DNA of 5,042 bases, taken from NCBI GenBank assembly GCA_031266635.1, contig JAISAN010000093.1:1-5042 (forward strand), in the 5' to 3' direction. The position numbers and the translations under genes were made by a program. The notes beneath the pieces were generated by a model. It saw nothing but the letters and a program-made list of their open reading frames with translations. It searched no databases and was not told the DNA's origin. Origin of the DNA: Treponema sp. (GTDB lineage Bacteria > Spirochaetota > Spirochaetia > Treponematales > Breznakiellaceae). Shown here in pieces: positions 1-5,042 of the stretch. How positions within the stretch are numbered: position 1 is the first letter of the stretch; the number at the start of each line of letters is the position of its first letter.

Positions 1-116
1 TTCCCATCTACCACAACCAGGGCGTCGGGTACATTGGTATTAATATTCACCTGCGTCGTTGTCTGGCACCCGGCAAGGATAAGCGCGATCATCAGTACAC
101 TTACTACTTCTTTCAT
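1..116 (-). CDS. Small lipoprotein, PEGA-like N-terminal part (3' end outside window)
   Basis: Only the first 38 codons are present; the gene continues past the left edge. It starts with a short signal peptide (MKEVVSVLMIALILAGC) ending in a clear lipobox, L-A-G-C, with Cys17 as the predicted lipidated residue, so the mature protein should be anchored to a membrane and exposed on the periplasmic or outer side. After a short T/Q linker the sequence VNINTNVPDALVVVDG has the alternating hydrophobic pattern and the P-x-A-x-V-x-V-D-G turn seen at the start of PEGA domains; that family assignment is an inference from about 16 residues. The start at 116 is preferred because GGAGGA sits 7 bases upstream. 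An in-frame ATG at 131 would put that ribosome site inside the gene. It follows the transporter gene by 44 bases and may share its transcript. Function unknown. Confidence 0.8.
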   Translation of the reverse strand, partial: MKEVVSVLMIALILAGCQTTTQVNINTNVPDALVVVDG

Positions 117-123
117 AAAAACG

Positions 124-129
124 TCCTCC
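124..129 (-). promoter_or_regulatory. Ribosome binding site of the lipoprotein gene
   Basis: GGAGGA on the minus strand lies 7 bases before the ATG at 116-114. It decides between two in-frame ATG codons: the one at 131-129 overlaps this site and has no purine-rich motif of its own upstream, only a T-rich stretch. Confidence 0.75.
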
Positions 130-160
130 ATAAAAAATAGATCGCCGAAATAAGAAAAGC

Positions 161-883
161 CTATTTTCCCATTTGGAAAAACGGGCTGTACTTCACCCCC
201 TGATCATATATATCTATCCCCTCCGCCTTTTTCAGGGTATACACCGCCCCATAGGTTACGGGGGTCATCAATATTTCAATCCCGCATTTCAGGAGATAAT
301 TGGTCAGGACCAGGCTGAAAAAAAGGCCCCAGCCGAAAACCCCGGCCAGGCTGGCCACGAGGACAAAAATCAGGCTGTCCAGGAATTCCCCTACCAGGGT
401 AGATGAAATGGTCCTGACCCAGAGGAGCCGGCCTCCCATGATGACCTTTATCCGGGAAAGCAGGGCGGAATTGGAAAATTCCCCCACCCAGTAGCCCAAA
501 AGGCTCGCCAGGGCTATGCCGCCGGTACTCATGCCCCCCAGAACGGCGTCATAGGCGGCGCTGCCGGCATAAGCTTCCCACTCCGCATCGCCGGGAAGGA
601 GCCTGAGGATAAAAAATATCAGCGATGAAAGGCCCAGGGCGGCAAAACCGGTCCAGATTACCTTCCGTCCGGCCCGGAAGCCGTAAACTTCGGTAAGAAT
701 GTCCCCGAAGACGTAAGAGAGGGGAAAGAGGAGGGTCCCCCCGTCAAAAGCCAGGCGTATGCCGAAGATGGAAAACCCCAGGTCTACGATTTTCGCCGAG
801 GAAGCTACATTGCTGACGATCAGGATGACCACAAAAAAAGCCATCACCAGATCAAGGTATTTGTAGTGGGGCGTAGAATCCAT
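161..883 (-). CDS. yhhQ: Queuosine precursor transporter, YhhQ/VUT family
   Basis: A 240-residue inner-membrane protein of the queuosine precursor (COG1738/TIGR00697) family, which imports preQ0/preQ1, the 7-deazaguanine precursors used to make queuosine in tRNA anticodons. Hydrophobic segments lie near residues 10-30, 36-60, 75-96, 116-135, 160-185 and 187-215. Family hallmarks are visible: F-D-G-G-T-L-L-F-P-L-S-Y at 46-57, G-D-I-L-T-E-V-Y-G at 60-68 followed by a basic loop (R70, R73, K74), W-x-G-E-F-x-N-S at 132-139, G-E-F-L-D-S at 165-170, and K-x-G-I-E-x-L-x-T-P-x-T-Y at 199-211 followed by E-G-x-D-x-Y-D. Length is normal and the gene looks intact. The ATG at 883 is set 5 bases after AGGAG. 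The leader carries a preQ1-I-like riboswitch (889-927), which independently supports the substrate. No queuosine synthesis gene lies in the window, so salvage is suggested but not shown. Confidence 0.93.
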   Translation of the reverse strand: MDSTPHYKYLDLVMAFFVVILIVSNVASSAKIVDLGFSIFGIRLAFDGGTLLFPLSYVFGDILTEVYGFRAGRKVIWTGFAALGLSSLIFFILRLLPGDAEWEAYAGSAAYDAVLGGMSTGGIALASLLGYWVGEFSNSALLSRIKVIMGGRLLWVRTISSTLVGEFLDSLIFVLVASLAGVFGWGLFFSLVLTNYLLKCGIEILMTPVTYGAVYTLKKAEGIDIYDQGVKYSPFFQMGK

Positions 884-888
884 ATAAG

Positions 889-927
889 CTCCTTGTTTTG
901 GTTAGGCGGGTGTTCTAGGCTACCGCC
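889..927 (-). promoter_or_regulatory. PreQ1-I riboswitch overlapping the Shine-Dalgarno of the transporter gene
   Basis: Read as RNA from the minus strand, GGCGG (927-923) pairs with CCGCC (909-905) to form a 5-bp P1. The loop is UAGCCUAGAACAC (922-910), ending in a C directly before the P1 3' strand, where the preQ1-recognising C lies in this class. The 3' tail is the A-rich UAACCAAAACAAGGAG (904-889). Loop CCU (919-917) can pair with tail AGG (893-891) to make P2 and complete the H-type pseudoknot. The tail closely resembles, from memory, that of the Thermoanaerobacter tengcongensis aptamer (shared CAAAACAAGG), and the loop end ACAC resembles the Bacillus subtilis queC aptamer. AGGAG (893-889) is also the ribosome site, 5 bases before the ATG, so ligand binding should block translation initiation. 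There is no terminator stem and no room for one, so control is expected at translation. Ligand class is inferred from structure and from the downstream gene. Confidence 0.87.
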
Positions 928-934
928 GTATCAG

Positions 935-970
935 CCATTCAGATCTGAACAAATGTTCAGATCTGAATGG
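935..970. repeat. Perfect 36-base nested palindrome between phosphorylase and transporter genes
   Basis: Arms 935-951 and 954-970 are exact 17-base reverse complements around a central AA (952-953). Each arm contains the 12-base palindrome TTCAGATCTGAA (938-949 and 956-967), so the element is both a direct and an inverted repeat, with half-element centres 18 bases apart. It begins immediately after the TAA stop of the phosphorylase gene and ends 7 bases before the riboswitch P1. In RNA from either strand it can form a 17-bp hairpin, with a loop of 4 if the innermost pair opens. Neither side has a T-run, so it is not a typical intrinsic terminator. Possible roles are a 3'-end stabiliser or partial attenuator for the phosphorylase mRNA, or a double operator for a dimeric regulator. 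No role is proven. Confidence 0.93.
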
Positions 971-3511
971 TTAAGCCCACTTGATAAAGCCGGTCCGGTA
1001 GGGATGAATCAGCGCCGGATGTTTCGGCAGAATCCGCACCGTATGGCCCTGAAAACCGGTATCGGCACATTCGATCCGTACCCGGAAGAGCCACATATTG
1101 TCTTCCTGGCCAACGGCCTTCATCTCTGTCCGCCGGGCATTGGTAATGTCCCGGCTCTGGTTTGATACAGACCCGTGATACAATTCCACCTGAAGCTCGT
1201 CCGGGGACATGGCCCCCAGTTCCAGATGGGCGGTTACGGTGAGGGAATCGCCCCGCTGCATCACCGGCCTGGCGTTGGATTCCAGTTTGACGATCTTGAG
1301 GCTGTCCCAGGCCTGGCGGAGTTTGCCGAAATAGGCGGCCAGGGATCTGGCCTCCGCGTAATCGGTGGCAAACATCCGGCGGTAATTTTTCAGGGCGGGG
1401 AAATAAAAATTGTTGGAATAATCCATCAGCATCCGGTGGCTGGACATGGAATGACCAATTTCCCGCATGCAGGTTTTCATCCGTTTGATCCATTCCCGGG
1501 GCAGACCGTCCCGGCCCCGCTGGTAGAACAGGGGGATAATGTCCCGTTCCAGAAGATCGTAGAGCGCCTTGCTTTCCACATCATCCTGCAACTGATCATC
1601 CTGGTACTGTTCTCCATGACCGATAGCCCAGCCGACTTCGGGGTTATAGGCTTCGTCCCACCATCCGTCCATGATGGAACAGTTGAGTACCCCGTTCATG
1701 GCGGCCTTCATACCGCTGGTCCCCGACGCTTCCATAGGCCGCCGGGGAGTGTTGAGCCACACGTCGCCGCCGGAGGTCAGGTAACGGGCCACGGTCATGT
1801 CATAGTTTTCGATAAAGACGATGCGGCTGGTAACTTCGTACTTATCCGCAAAGTGGATGATCTCCCGGATCAGGTCTTTGCCGGGCATGTCGTTGGGGTG
1901 GGCCTTGCCGGCGAAAATCAACTGGACCGGCCGGTCATTGTCCTTGACCAGGCGGAGCAGCCGTTCCGGGTCCCGTAACAGCAGATTGCCGCGCTTATAG
2001 GTGGCAAAACGCCGGGCAAAGCAGAGGGTCAGGGCGTAGGGGGACAGGGCGTCTTCGGCCTGCCGAATCCGGCGTTCCACCGCGCCGGTCCGCTTGTGAT
2101 GTTCCCGGATCCGTTCCCGGGCAAAGGCCACCAGCCGTTCCCGGCGGCGTTCATGGGTCCGCCAGAGCTCTTCATCGGAGATCCGGTCCATCCGGTCCCA
2201 AATGGCCAGATCCGTGGGTTCATCCTCAAAGTGGGGGCCGAAATAACGATCCAACAGCTCCGTCATGCCGCTGGAAACCCAGGTTCGGGGGTGGACCCCG
2301 TTGGTCACATGATGGATCGGCACCTCGTCCAGGGGCAGGCCGGGCCACAGGCCTTTCCACATATCCCGGGAAACTACCCCGTGCAGTTTAGCCACCCCAT
2401 TGGCATAGGCGGCGAATTTCAGGGCCAGGACGGTGAGGCAGAAGGTTTCATGGTCATCGTTGGGATAAATCCGGCCCAGTCCCAAGAAATCTTTCCAGGA
2501 GATACCGAGAATCTGGGGCCAGGAGCGGAAATATTTTTCCATCAAACCGGTGTCGAACCGTTCGTTCCCCGCGGGAACCGGGGTATGGGTGGTAAAGATA
2601 TTGGTGGGCCACACAGTCTCCCGGGCTTCCTCGAAACTAAAGCCCTTTTCCGCCATAATCTCCCGGATCCGTTCCAGCCCCAAAAAGGCCGAATGGCCCT
2701 CGTTCATGTGGGTGGCGGCGGGGTTGATCCCCAAAGCCCGGAGTGCCCGGATACCGCCTATACCGAGGAAAATTTCCTGCTGTATCCGGGTTTCTTTGTC
2801 CCCGCCGTAGAGGGCGGCGGTGATATTCCGGATATCCGGGGCGTTTTCATCAATGTTGGTGTCCAATAAGTAGAGGGAACTGCGGCCCACCTTTACTTCC
2901 CAAATCTGGGCGGTGGCTTGACGGCCCGCCAAATCCACGGTGATTTTAACGGGATTCCCGTCTTTGCCGGTTTTCCGCTCCACCGGCATATTGTACCAGT
3001 CGTTTTCGGGGTAGCTTTCCTGCTGGAACCCGTCGGCGTTGAGGTACTGCTTAAAATAACCCTGCCGGTACAAGAGCCCGACGCCCACCAGGGGAAGGCC
3101 CATGTCGGAAGAAGTTTTCATGTGATCGCCTGAAAGGATACCCAGGCCCCCCGAATAGATGGGGAGGGAAACATCCATGCCGTATTCCATGGAAAAATAG
3201 GCCACCACATCTTTCCGGCCGCCCCGGTACCAGGTTTCGCCTTTTTTGTACCGCTGAAACCGTTCGTATACTTCCTTCAGGGCCGCCAAATAGGAATCGT
3301 CCTGGGCGGCCTCGGCAAGCCGTTCCTGGCTGACCATCCCCAGGGTCCGTACCGGACTCTGCTGGGACTGGAGCCATGCGTCATAATCCAGCCTGATAAA
3401 AAGCTGAACCACATCAAAATTCCATGAAAGCCAGAGATTATTGGCTATCTCTTCCAGGGGCTTCAGGGAAGGGGGAAGCTTCGGCTTAACCGTGTATGTG
3501 GAAATATTCAT
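971..3511 (-). CDS. glgP: Alpha-glucan (glycogen/maltodextrin) phosphorylase, DUF3417-containing GT35 type
   Basis: A cytoplasmic PLP enzyme that splits terminal alpha-1,4-glucosyl units with phosphate to give glucose-1-phosphate. The 846-residue length fits the long TIGR02094-type phosphorylases. Positions here count from Met at 3511. The N-terminal DUF3417 region (about 1-100) carries LEEIANNLWLSWNF at 19-32. The catalytic part begins with VAYFSMEYG (about 103-111), then SGGLGILSGDH (120-130), HMNEGHSA (268-275) and FTTHTPVPAGNERF (306-319), whose His309 matches the catalytic-site His. ARRFATYKRG (499-508) holds the phosphate-site Arg501 and Lys506. EASGTSGMKAAMNG (594-607) holds the PLP lysine, Lys602, followed by MDGWWDEAY. 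A beta-rich tail (about 740-846) ends in the family-typical RTGFIKWA. ATG 3511 is chosen because the family N-terminus starts there; an upstream in-frame TTG at 3547 is possible but overlaps a -35-like box. No Shine-Dalgarno precedes ATG 3511. The gene is intact. Confidence 0.94.
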   Translation of the reverse strand: MNISTYTVKPKLPPSLKPLEEIANNLWLSWNFDVVQLFIRLDYDAWLQSQQSPVRTLGMVSQERLAEAAQDDSYLAALKEVYERFQRYKKGETWYRGGRKDVVAYFSMEYGMDVSLPIYSGGLGILSGDHMKTSSDMGLPLVGVGLLYRQGYFKQYLNADGFQQESYPENDWYNMPVERKTGKDGNPVKITVDLAGRQATAQIWEVKVGRSSLYLLDTNIDENAPDIRNITAALYGGDKETRIQQEIFLGIGGIRALRALGINPAATHMNEGHSAFLGLERIREIMAEKGFSFEEARETVWPTNIFTTHTPVPAGNERFDTGLMEKYFRSWPQILGISWKDFLGLGRIYPNDDHETFCLTVLALKFAAYANGVAKLHGVVSRDMWKGLWPGLPLDEVPIHHVTNGVHPRTWVSSGMTELLDRYFGPHFEDEPTDLAIWDRMDRISDEELWRTHERRRERLVAFARERIREHHKRTGAVERRIRQAEDALSPYALTLCFARRFATYKRGNLLLRDPERLLRLVKDNDRPVQLIFAGKAHPNDMPGKDLIREIIHFADKYEVTSRIVFIENYDMTVARYLTSGGDVWLNTPRRPMEASGTSGMKAAMNGVLNCSIMDGWWDEAYNPEVGWAIGHGEQYQDDQLQDDVESKALYDLLERDIIPLFYQRGRDGLPREWIKRMKTCMREIGHSMSSHRMLMDYSNNFYFPALKNYRRMFATDYAEARSLAAYFGKLRQAWDSLKIVKLESNARPVMQRGDSLTVTAHLELGAMSPDELQVELYHGSVSNQSRDITNARRTEMKAVGQEDNMWLFRVRIECADTGFQGHTVRILPKHPALIHPYRTGFIKWA

Positions 3512-3518
3512 AAAATTA

Positions 3519-3547
3519 AGCTTATGACGGCGGCACAGGAATGTCAA
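3519..3547 (-). promoter_or_regulatory. Candidate sigma-70-type promoter of the phosphorylase gene
   Basis: On the minus strand a perfect -35 box TTGACA (3547-3542) is followed by a 17-base spacer and a weak -10 box TAAGCT (3524-3519), which matches TATAAT at T1, A2 and T6 only. Transcription would begin about 7 bases later, at 3512-3511, on or just before the phosphorylase ATG, giving a leaderless or nearly leaderless mRNA. That fits the missing Shine-Dalgarno. The -10 is poor, so this remains a candidate; read-through from the sigma/anti-sigma cluster is the alternative. Confidence 0.38.
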
Positions 3548-3577
3548 CGGACCGCCAAAAAGCGGCGCGGACGGGGG

Positions 3578-4093
3578 CTACCGCAGTCCAAAACGCTCGG
3601 AAAGTTCCTTGAGGTGGCTGCCGATAAAAAGGGCGCCGTAACAGGTTAATACCGCCCCGATGGTGATTCCCACCGGGAGGAGGAAGGACATGCCCTCGGC
3701 GGCGGCCAGCCGGGTGAAATCCAATCCAAAAAAAGACGTGGAAAGGGAAAAAAGCATAATAAGGCCGGTAATTACCCACCGCCGGTAAGACACCTCGTCG
3801 GCGGCCGGTGCCCCGGTAAAAACTTCCCCAAATATATCATCCGCCTCAGGATACTCAGGCAGTTCGGCGGTTTCTTTCATAATTTGCGCCATCACCGGTT
3901 CTTCCAGATGGGGGGCGGGGGGCAAAAAATCGCTCTTGAGGATGTCCCGGGTTACCTCAAAACGCTCAACTTCCCGGGCGCAGTCGGGACAAAAAAACAG
4001 ATGCGCCGCGATTCTGATCCGTAACAGAAAGGGCATGGATTCGCACCCTGAATACTCGTATACCTTATCCATAATGTCATAACAGTTCATCAT
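3578..4093 (-). CDS. Membrane-bound zinc anti-sigma factor
   Basis: A 171-residue anti-sigma factor expected to bind the ECF sigma factor encoded just upstream and hold it inactive at the inner membrane. The cytoplasmic N-terminus has the zinc anti-sigma signature H31-x3-C35-x2-C38 (AAHLFFCPDC), preceded by Cys4 and Cys17. An acidic, proline-containing linker spans about residues 56-104, followed by two hydrophobic segments at about 107-124 and 136-158 and a short charged tail ending in RFGLR. Two transmembrane helices rather than one, and the lack of a large outer sensor domain, mean the signal may be sensed through the membrane part, the zinc site or a partner. It begins 8 bases after the sigma stop codon. 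GAGGAG overlaps that stop and lies 4 bases before the ATG at 4093 and 7 before the adjacent in-frame ATG at 4090, so the second Met may be the real start. The signal is unknown. Confidence 0.85.
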   Translation of the reverse strand: MMNCYDIMDKVYEYSGCESMPFLLRIRIAAHLFFCPDCAREVERFEVTRDILKSDFLPPAPHLEEPVMAQIMKETAELPEYPEADDIFGEVFTGAPAADEVSYRRWVITGLIMLFSLSTSFFGLDFTRLAAAEGMSFLLPVGITIGAVLTCYGALFIGSHLKELSERFGLR

Positions 4094-4101
4094 ACATCTC
4101 C

Positions 4102-4662
4102 TCAGGCAATTCCCTCCAGCTTCTCCCGCAGCAGTTTTTTCGCCCGAAACACATGGGACTTTATCGTATTTACCGGATATCCGGTAATTACCTCGATCTC
4201 CTGGTAGGACCGGTCGTAAAAAAAGAACAGATCCACGCAGATCCGGTACCGTTCGGGAAGATCCGCCAAGGCTTCCAGAACCGCTTCCCGGGCAGCGGAA
4301 CGGAGAACCTTCCGCTCCGGCGTATCCTCGTCTTTGAGGACTTCCTCCTCCGCCAGACTCCGGTATTCCCGCCGCCGTTTTATCCCGTTCACCGCCGTAT
4401 TATAGGCTATCTTGTAAAGCCAGGTTGAAAACCGGGACCGCCCTTCAAACCGGGGGAGGCTCCGGTATACTTTCAGAAACACTTCCTGGGTAAAATCGGA
4501 AGCGTCCTCGGAATTACGGAAAAAGCTCAACCCCATTCCGTAAACGGCCCGCTCATACCGTTTTACCAGAAGCCGGAACAGCTCTTTCTGCCCCGAGACG
4601 ATCTGGCCGACGATCAGATGATCGCCGCCGCTTCCGGTTGAAGCATCGTCCTCCTGGATCAT
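4102..4662 (-). CDS. ECF-family RNA polymerase sigma factor
   Basis: A 186-residue group 4 (ECF, sigma-24-like) sigma factor that directs RNA polymerase to a dedicated promoter set. Region 2 spans about residues 25-98: S-E-D-A-S-D-F-T-Q-E-V-F-L-K-V-Y at 51-66 (region 2.2, core-polymerase contact) and RFSTWLYKIAYNTAVNGIKRR at 77-97 (regions 2.3/2.4, -10 melting and recognition). A linker follows, then region 4 at about 127-182 with A-L-x-D-L-P-E-R-Y-R and the helix-turn-helix S-Y-Q-E-I-E-V-I-T-G-Y-P-V-N-T-I-K-S-H-V-F-R-A-K-K-L-L-R for -35 recognition. There is no C-terminal extension. The ATG overlaps the stop of the upstream membrane-protein gene as ATGA; an in-frame TAA two codons before it excludes an earlier start. 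No Shine-Dalgarno precedes it, so translation is probably coupled to the upstream gene. The zinc anti-sigma gene directly downstream is its likely partner. Subgroup and regulon are not identified. Confidence 0.95.
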   Translation of the reverse strand: MIQEDDASTGSGGDHLIVGQIVSGQKELFRLLVKRYERAVYGMGLSFFRNSEDASDFTQEVFLKVYRSLPRFEGRSRFSTWLYKIAYNTAVNGIKRRREYRSLAEEEVLKDEDTPERKVLRSAAREAVLEALADLPERYRICVDLFFFYDRSYQEIEVITGYPVNTIKSHVFRAKKLLREKLEGIA

Positions 4663-5009
4663 GCAGTTTTATTACCGCGCTTAATCCCATAATAACCCAA
4701 AAGGCCGGCTCCGGTGGAAAGGGGGATAATCCCGCCCAAAAGGCCGTAGGTGGCCCCCTGGATGATGATCAGGAACACGGTTAAGGAAACCCCGACGCAG
4801 CTTAACAGCAGGCCCGCGAGCAGGCTGAAGGAAAGGAGATCGAAATCCGGCCGGTTGTACTGCCCCGCCTTGATAAGCAGCGTCCGGCGCCGGTGGTCCC
4901 AGAGCAGGTAAAAAAATATTACCGCCGCCCCCATAACAATCCCCACCATAGGGATGATCGCGATAATTACCTGGGCGGCGGAGGAATACCCCTCGTTCAT
5001 GATGTTCAT
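4659..5009 (-). CDS. Small three-pass membrane protein of unknown function, first gene of the sigma cluster
   Basis: A 116-residue protein with hydrophobic segments at about 13-37, 58-83 and 86-108. A basic loop lies between the first two (D-H-R-R-R-T-L-L-I-K-A-G-Q at 38-50). I do not recognise it with confidence. The layout of one helix, a charged loop with a short L-I-x-A-G stretch and two closing helices resembles small DUF6249-like proteins sometimes found near sigma factor genes, but this is from memory and weak. The ATG at 5009 is chosen because AAAAGGAG lies 9 bases upstream; the in-frame ATG at 5000 would be 18 bases away. The stop overlaps the sigma start by 4 bases (ATGA), so its translation probably drives sigma synthesis. 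By position it could be a sensor or an additional membrane partner of the sigma/anti-sigma switch. That is inference only. Confidence 0.8.
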   Translation of the reverse strand: MNIMNEGYSSAAQVIIAIIPMVGIVMGAAVIFFYLLWDHRRRTLLIKAGQYNRPDFDLLSFSLLAGLLLSCVGVSLTVFLIIIQGATYGLLGGIIPLSTGAGLLGYYGIKRGNKTA

Positions 5010-5018
5010 GAAAACCGG

Positions 5019-5026
5019 CTCCTTTT
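5019..5026 (-). promoter_or_regulatory. Ribosome binding site heading the sigma cluster
   Basis: AAAAGGAG on the minus strand ends 9 bases before the ATG at 5009-5007. Just upstream, TAGCC (5039-5035) and GGCTA (5030-5026) could form a 5-bp stem with a CGTT loop abutting this site. With the window ending at 5042, no promoter for the cluster can be assessed. Confidence 0.65.
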
Positions 5027-5042
5027 AGCCAACGGGCTATAA

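Noticed and set aside
117..160. Possible promoter for the lipoprotein gene in the AT-rich 44-base spacer (TATTTT-like -10)
   Set aside because: No -35 box at suitable spacing. The T-rich stretch is too generic to support a call.
947..958. GAAC-N4-GTTC, which matches the core of the Bacillus-type LexA/DinR box
   Set aside because: It is the automatic centre of the larger palindrome, and neither neighbouring gene is a DNA-damage gene. The flanking bases do not match the usual C/G edges. No regulator gene is present to support it.
935..970. Intrinsic terminator for the phosphorylase gene
   Set aside because: The stem is strong but neither strand has a T-run after it (CTGATACGG on the minus strand, TTAAGCCCA on the plus strand). 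It may still slow polymerase, but it is not a canonical terminator.
1175..1978. Long plus-strand open frame (about 267 codons) opposite the phosphorylase gene; a second one lies at 2096-2869
   Set aside because: Both lie fully antisense to a gene with clear family motifs. Their translations are low-complexity (rich in G, P, H and F) and show no domain I recognise. They follow from the GC-skewed codon use of the phosphorylase gene.
2103..2117. Repeated cccggatccgttcc-like strings, also near 2663-2676
   Set aside because: They encode similar Arg-Ile-Arg-Glu type helices using the preferred CGG, ATC and GAA codons, so they reflect codon use rather than a repeat element.
3552..3565. Small GC hairpin (CCGC/GCGG) after the anti-sigma gene
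   Set aside because: Only a 4-bp stem with the T-run inside the loop rather than after the stem. Too weak to call a terminator.

Overview
All genes in this window lie on the minus strand, so they are read from right to left. GC content is moderate to high, and CGG arginine and CCG/CCGG-type codons are common. The organism is a bacterium. An ECF sigma/zinc anti-sigma pair, a DUF3417-type glucan phosphorylase, a YhhQ-type queuosine precursor transporter and a small PEGA-like lipoprotein would fit a free-living or gut spirochaete such as a Treponema relative. That assignment is a weak inference; no rRNA or lineage marker is present.

Layout in transcription order. (1) 5009-3578 is a tight three-gene cluster: a small three-pass membrane protein of unknown function, an ECF sigma factor (4-base ATGA overlap with the preceding gene), and a membrane-bound anti-sigma factor with a H-x3-C-x2-C zinc motif (8 bases downstream). 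(2) 3511-971 holds an alpha-glucan phosphorylase with all the main family motifs. No Shine-Dalgarno precedes its ATG, but a TTGACA box lies at a distance that would give a leaderless or nearly leaderless mRNA. (3) 970-884 is a dense 87-base control region. A perfect 36-base palindrome made of two copies of a 12-base palindrome starts right after the phosphorylase stop codon. Seven bases later comes a compact preQ1-I riboswitch whose 3' tail is the ribosome binding site of the next gene. (4) 883-161 is the queuosine precursor transporter. (5) 116-1 is the start of a short lipoprotein that runs off the window edge.

How the genes work together. The sigma/anti-sigma cluster is a signal-responsive transcription switch at the membrane. 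The phosphorylase releases glucose-1-phosphate from stored or imported alpha-glucans. The transporter brings in preQ0/preQ1 for queuosine tRNA modification, and its translation should fall when preQ1 is plentiful because ligand binding would hide the Shine-Dalgarno. This transporter-riboswitch pairing is the best-supported regulatory logic here. Its parts are known; I saw no evidence for a wholly new system. The least explained elements are the nested palindrome and the small membrane protein heading the sigma cluster.
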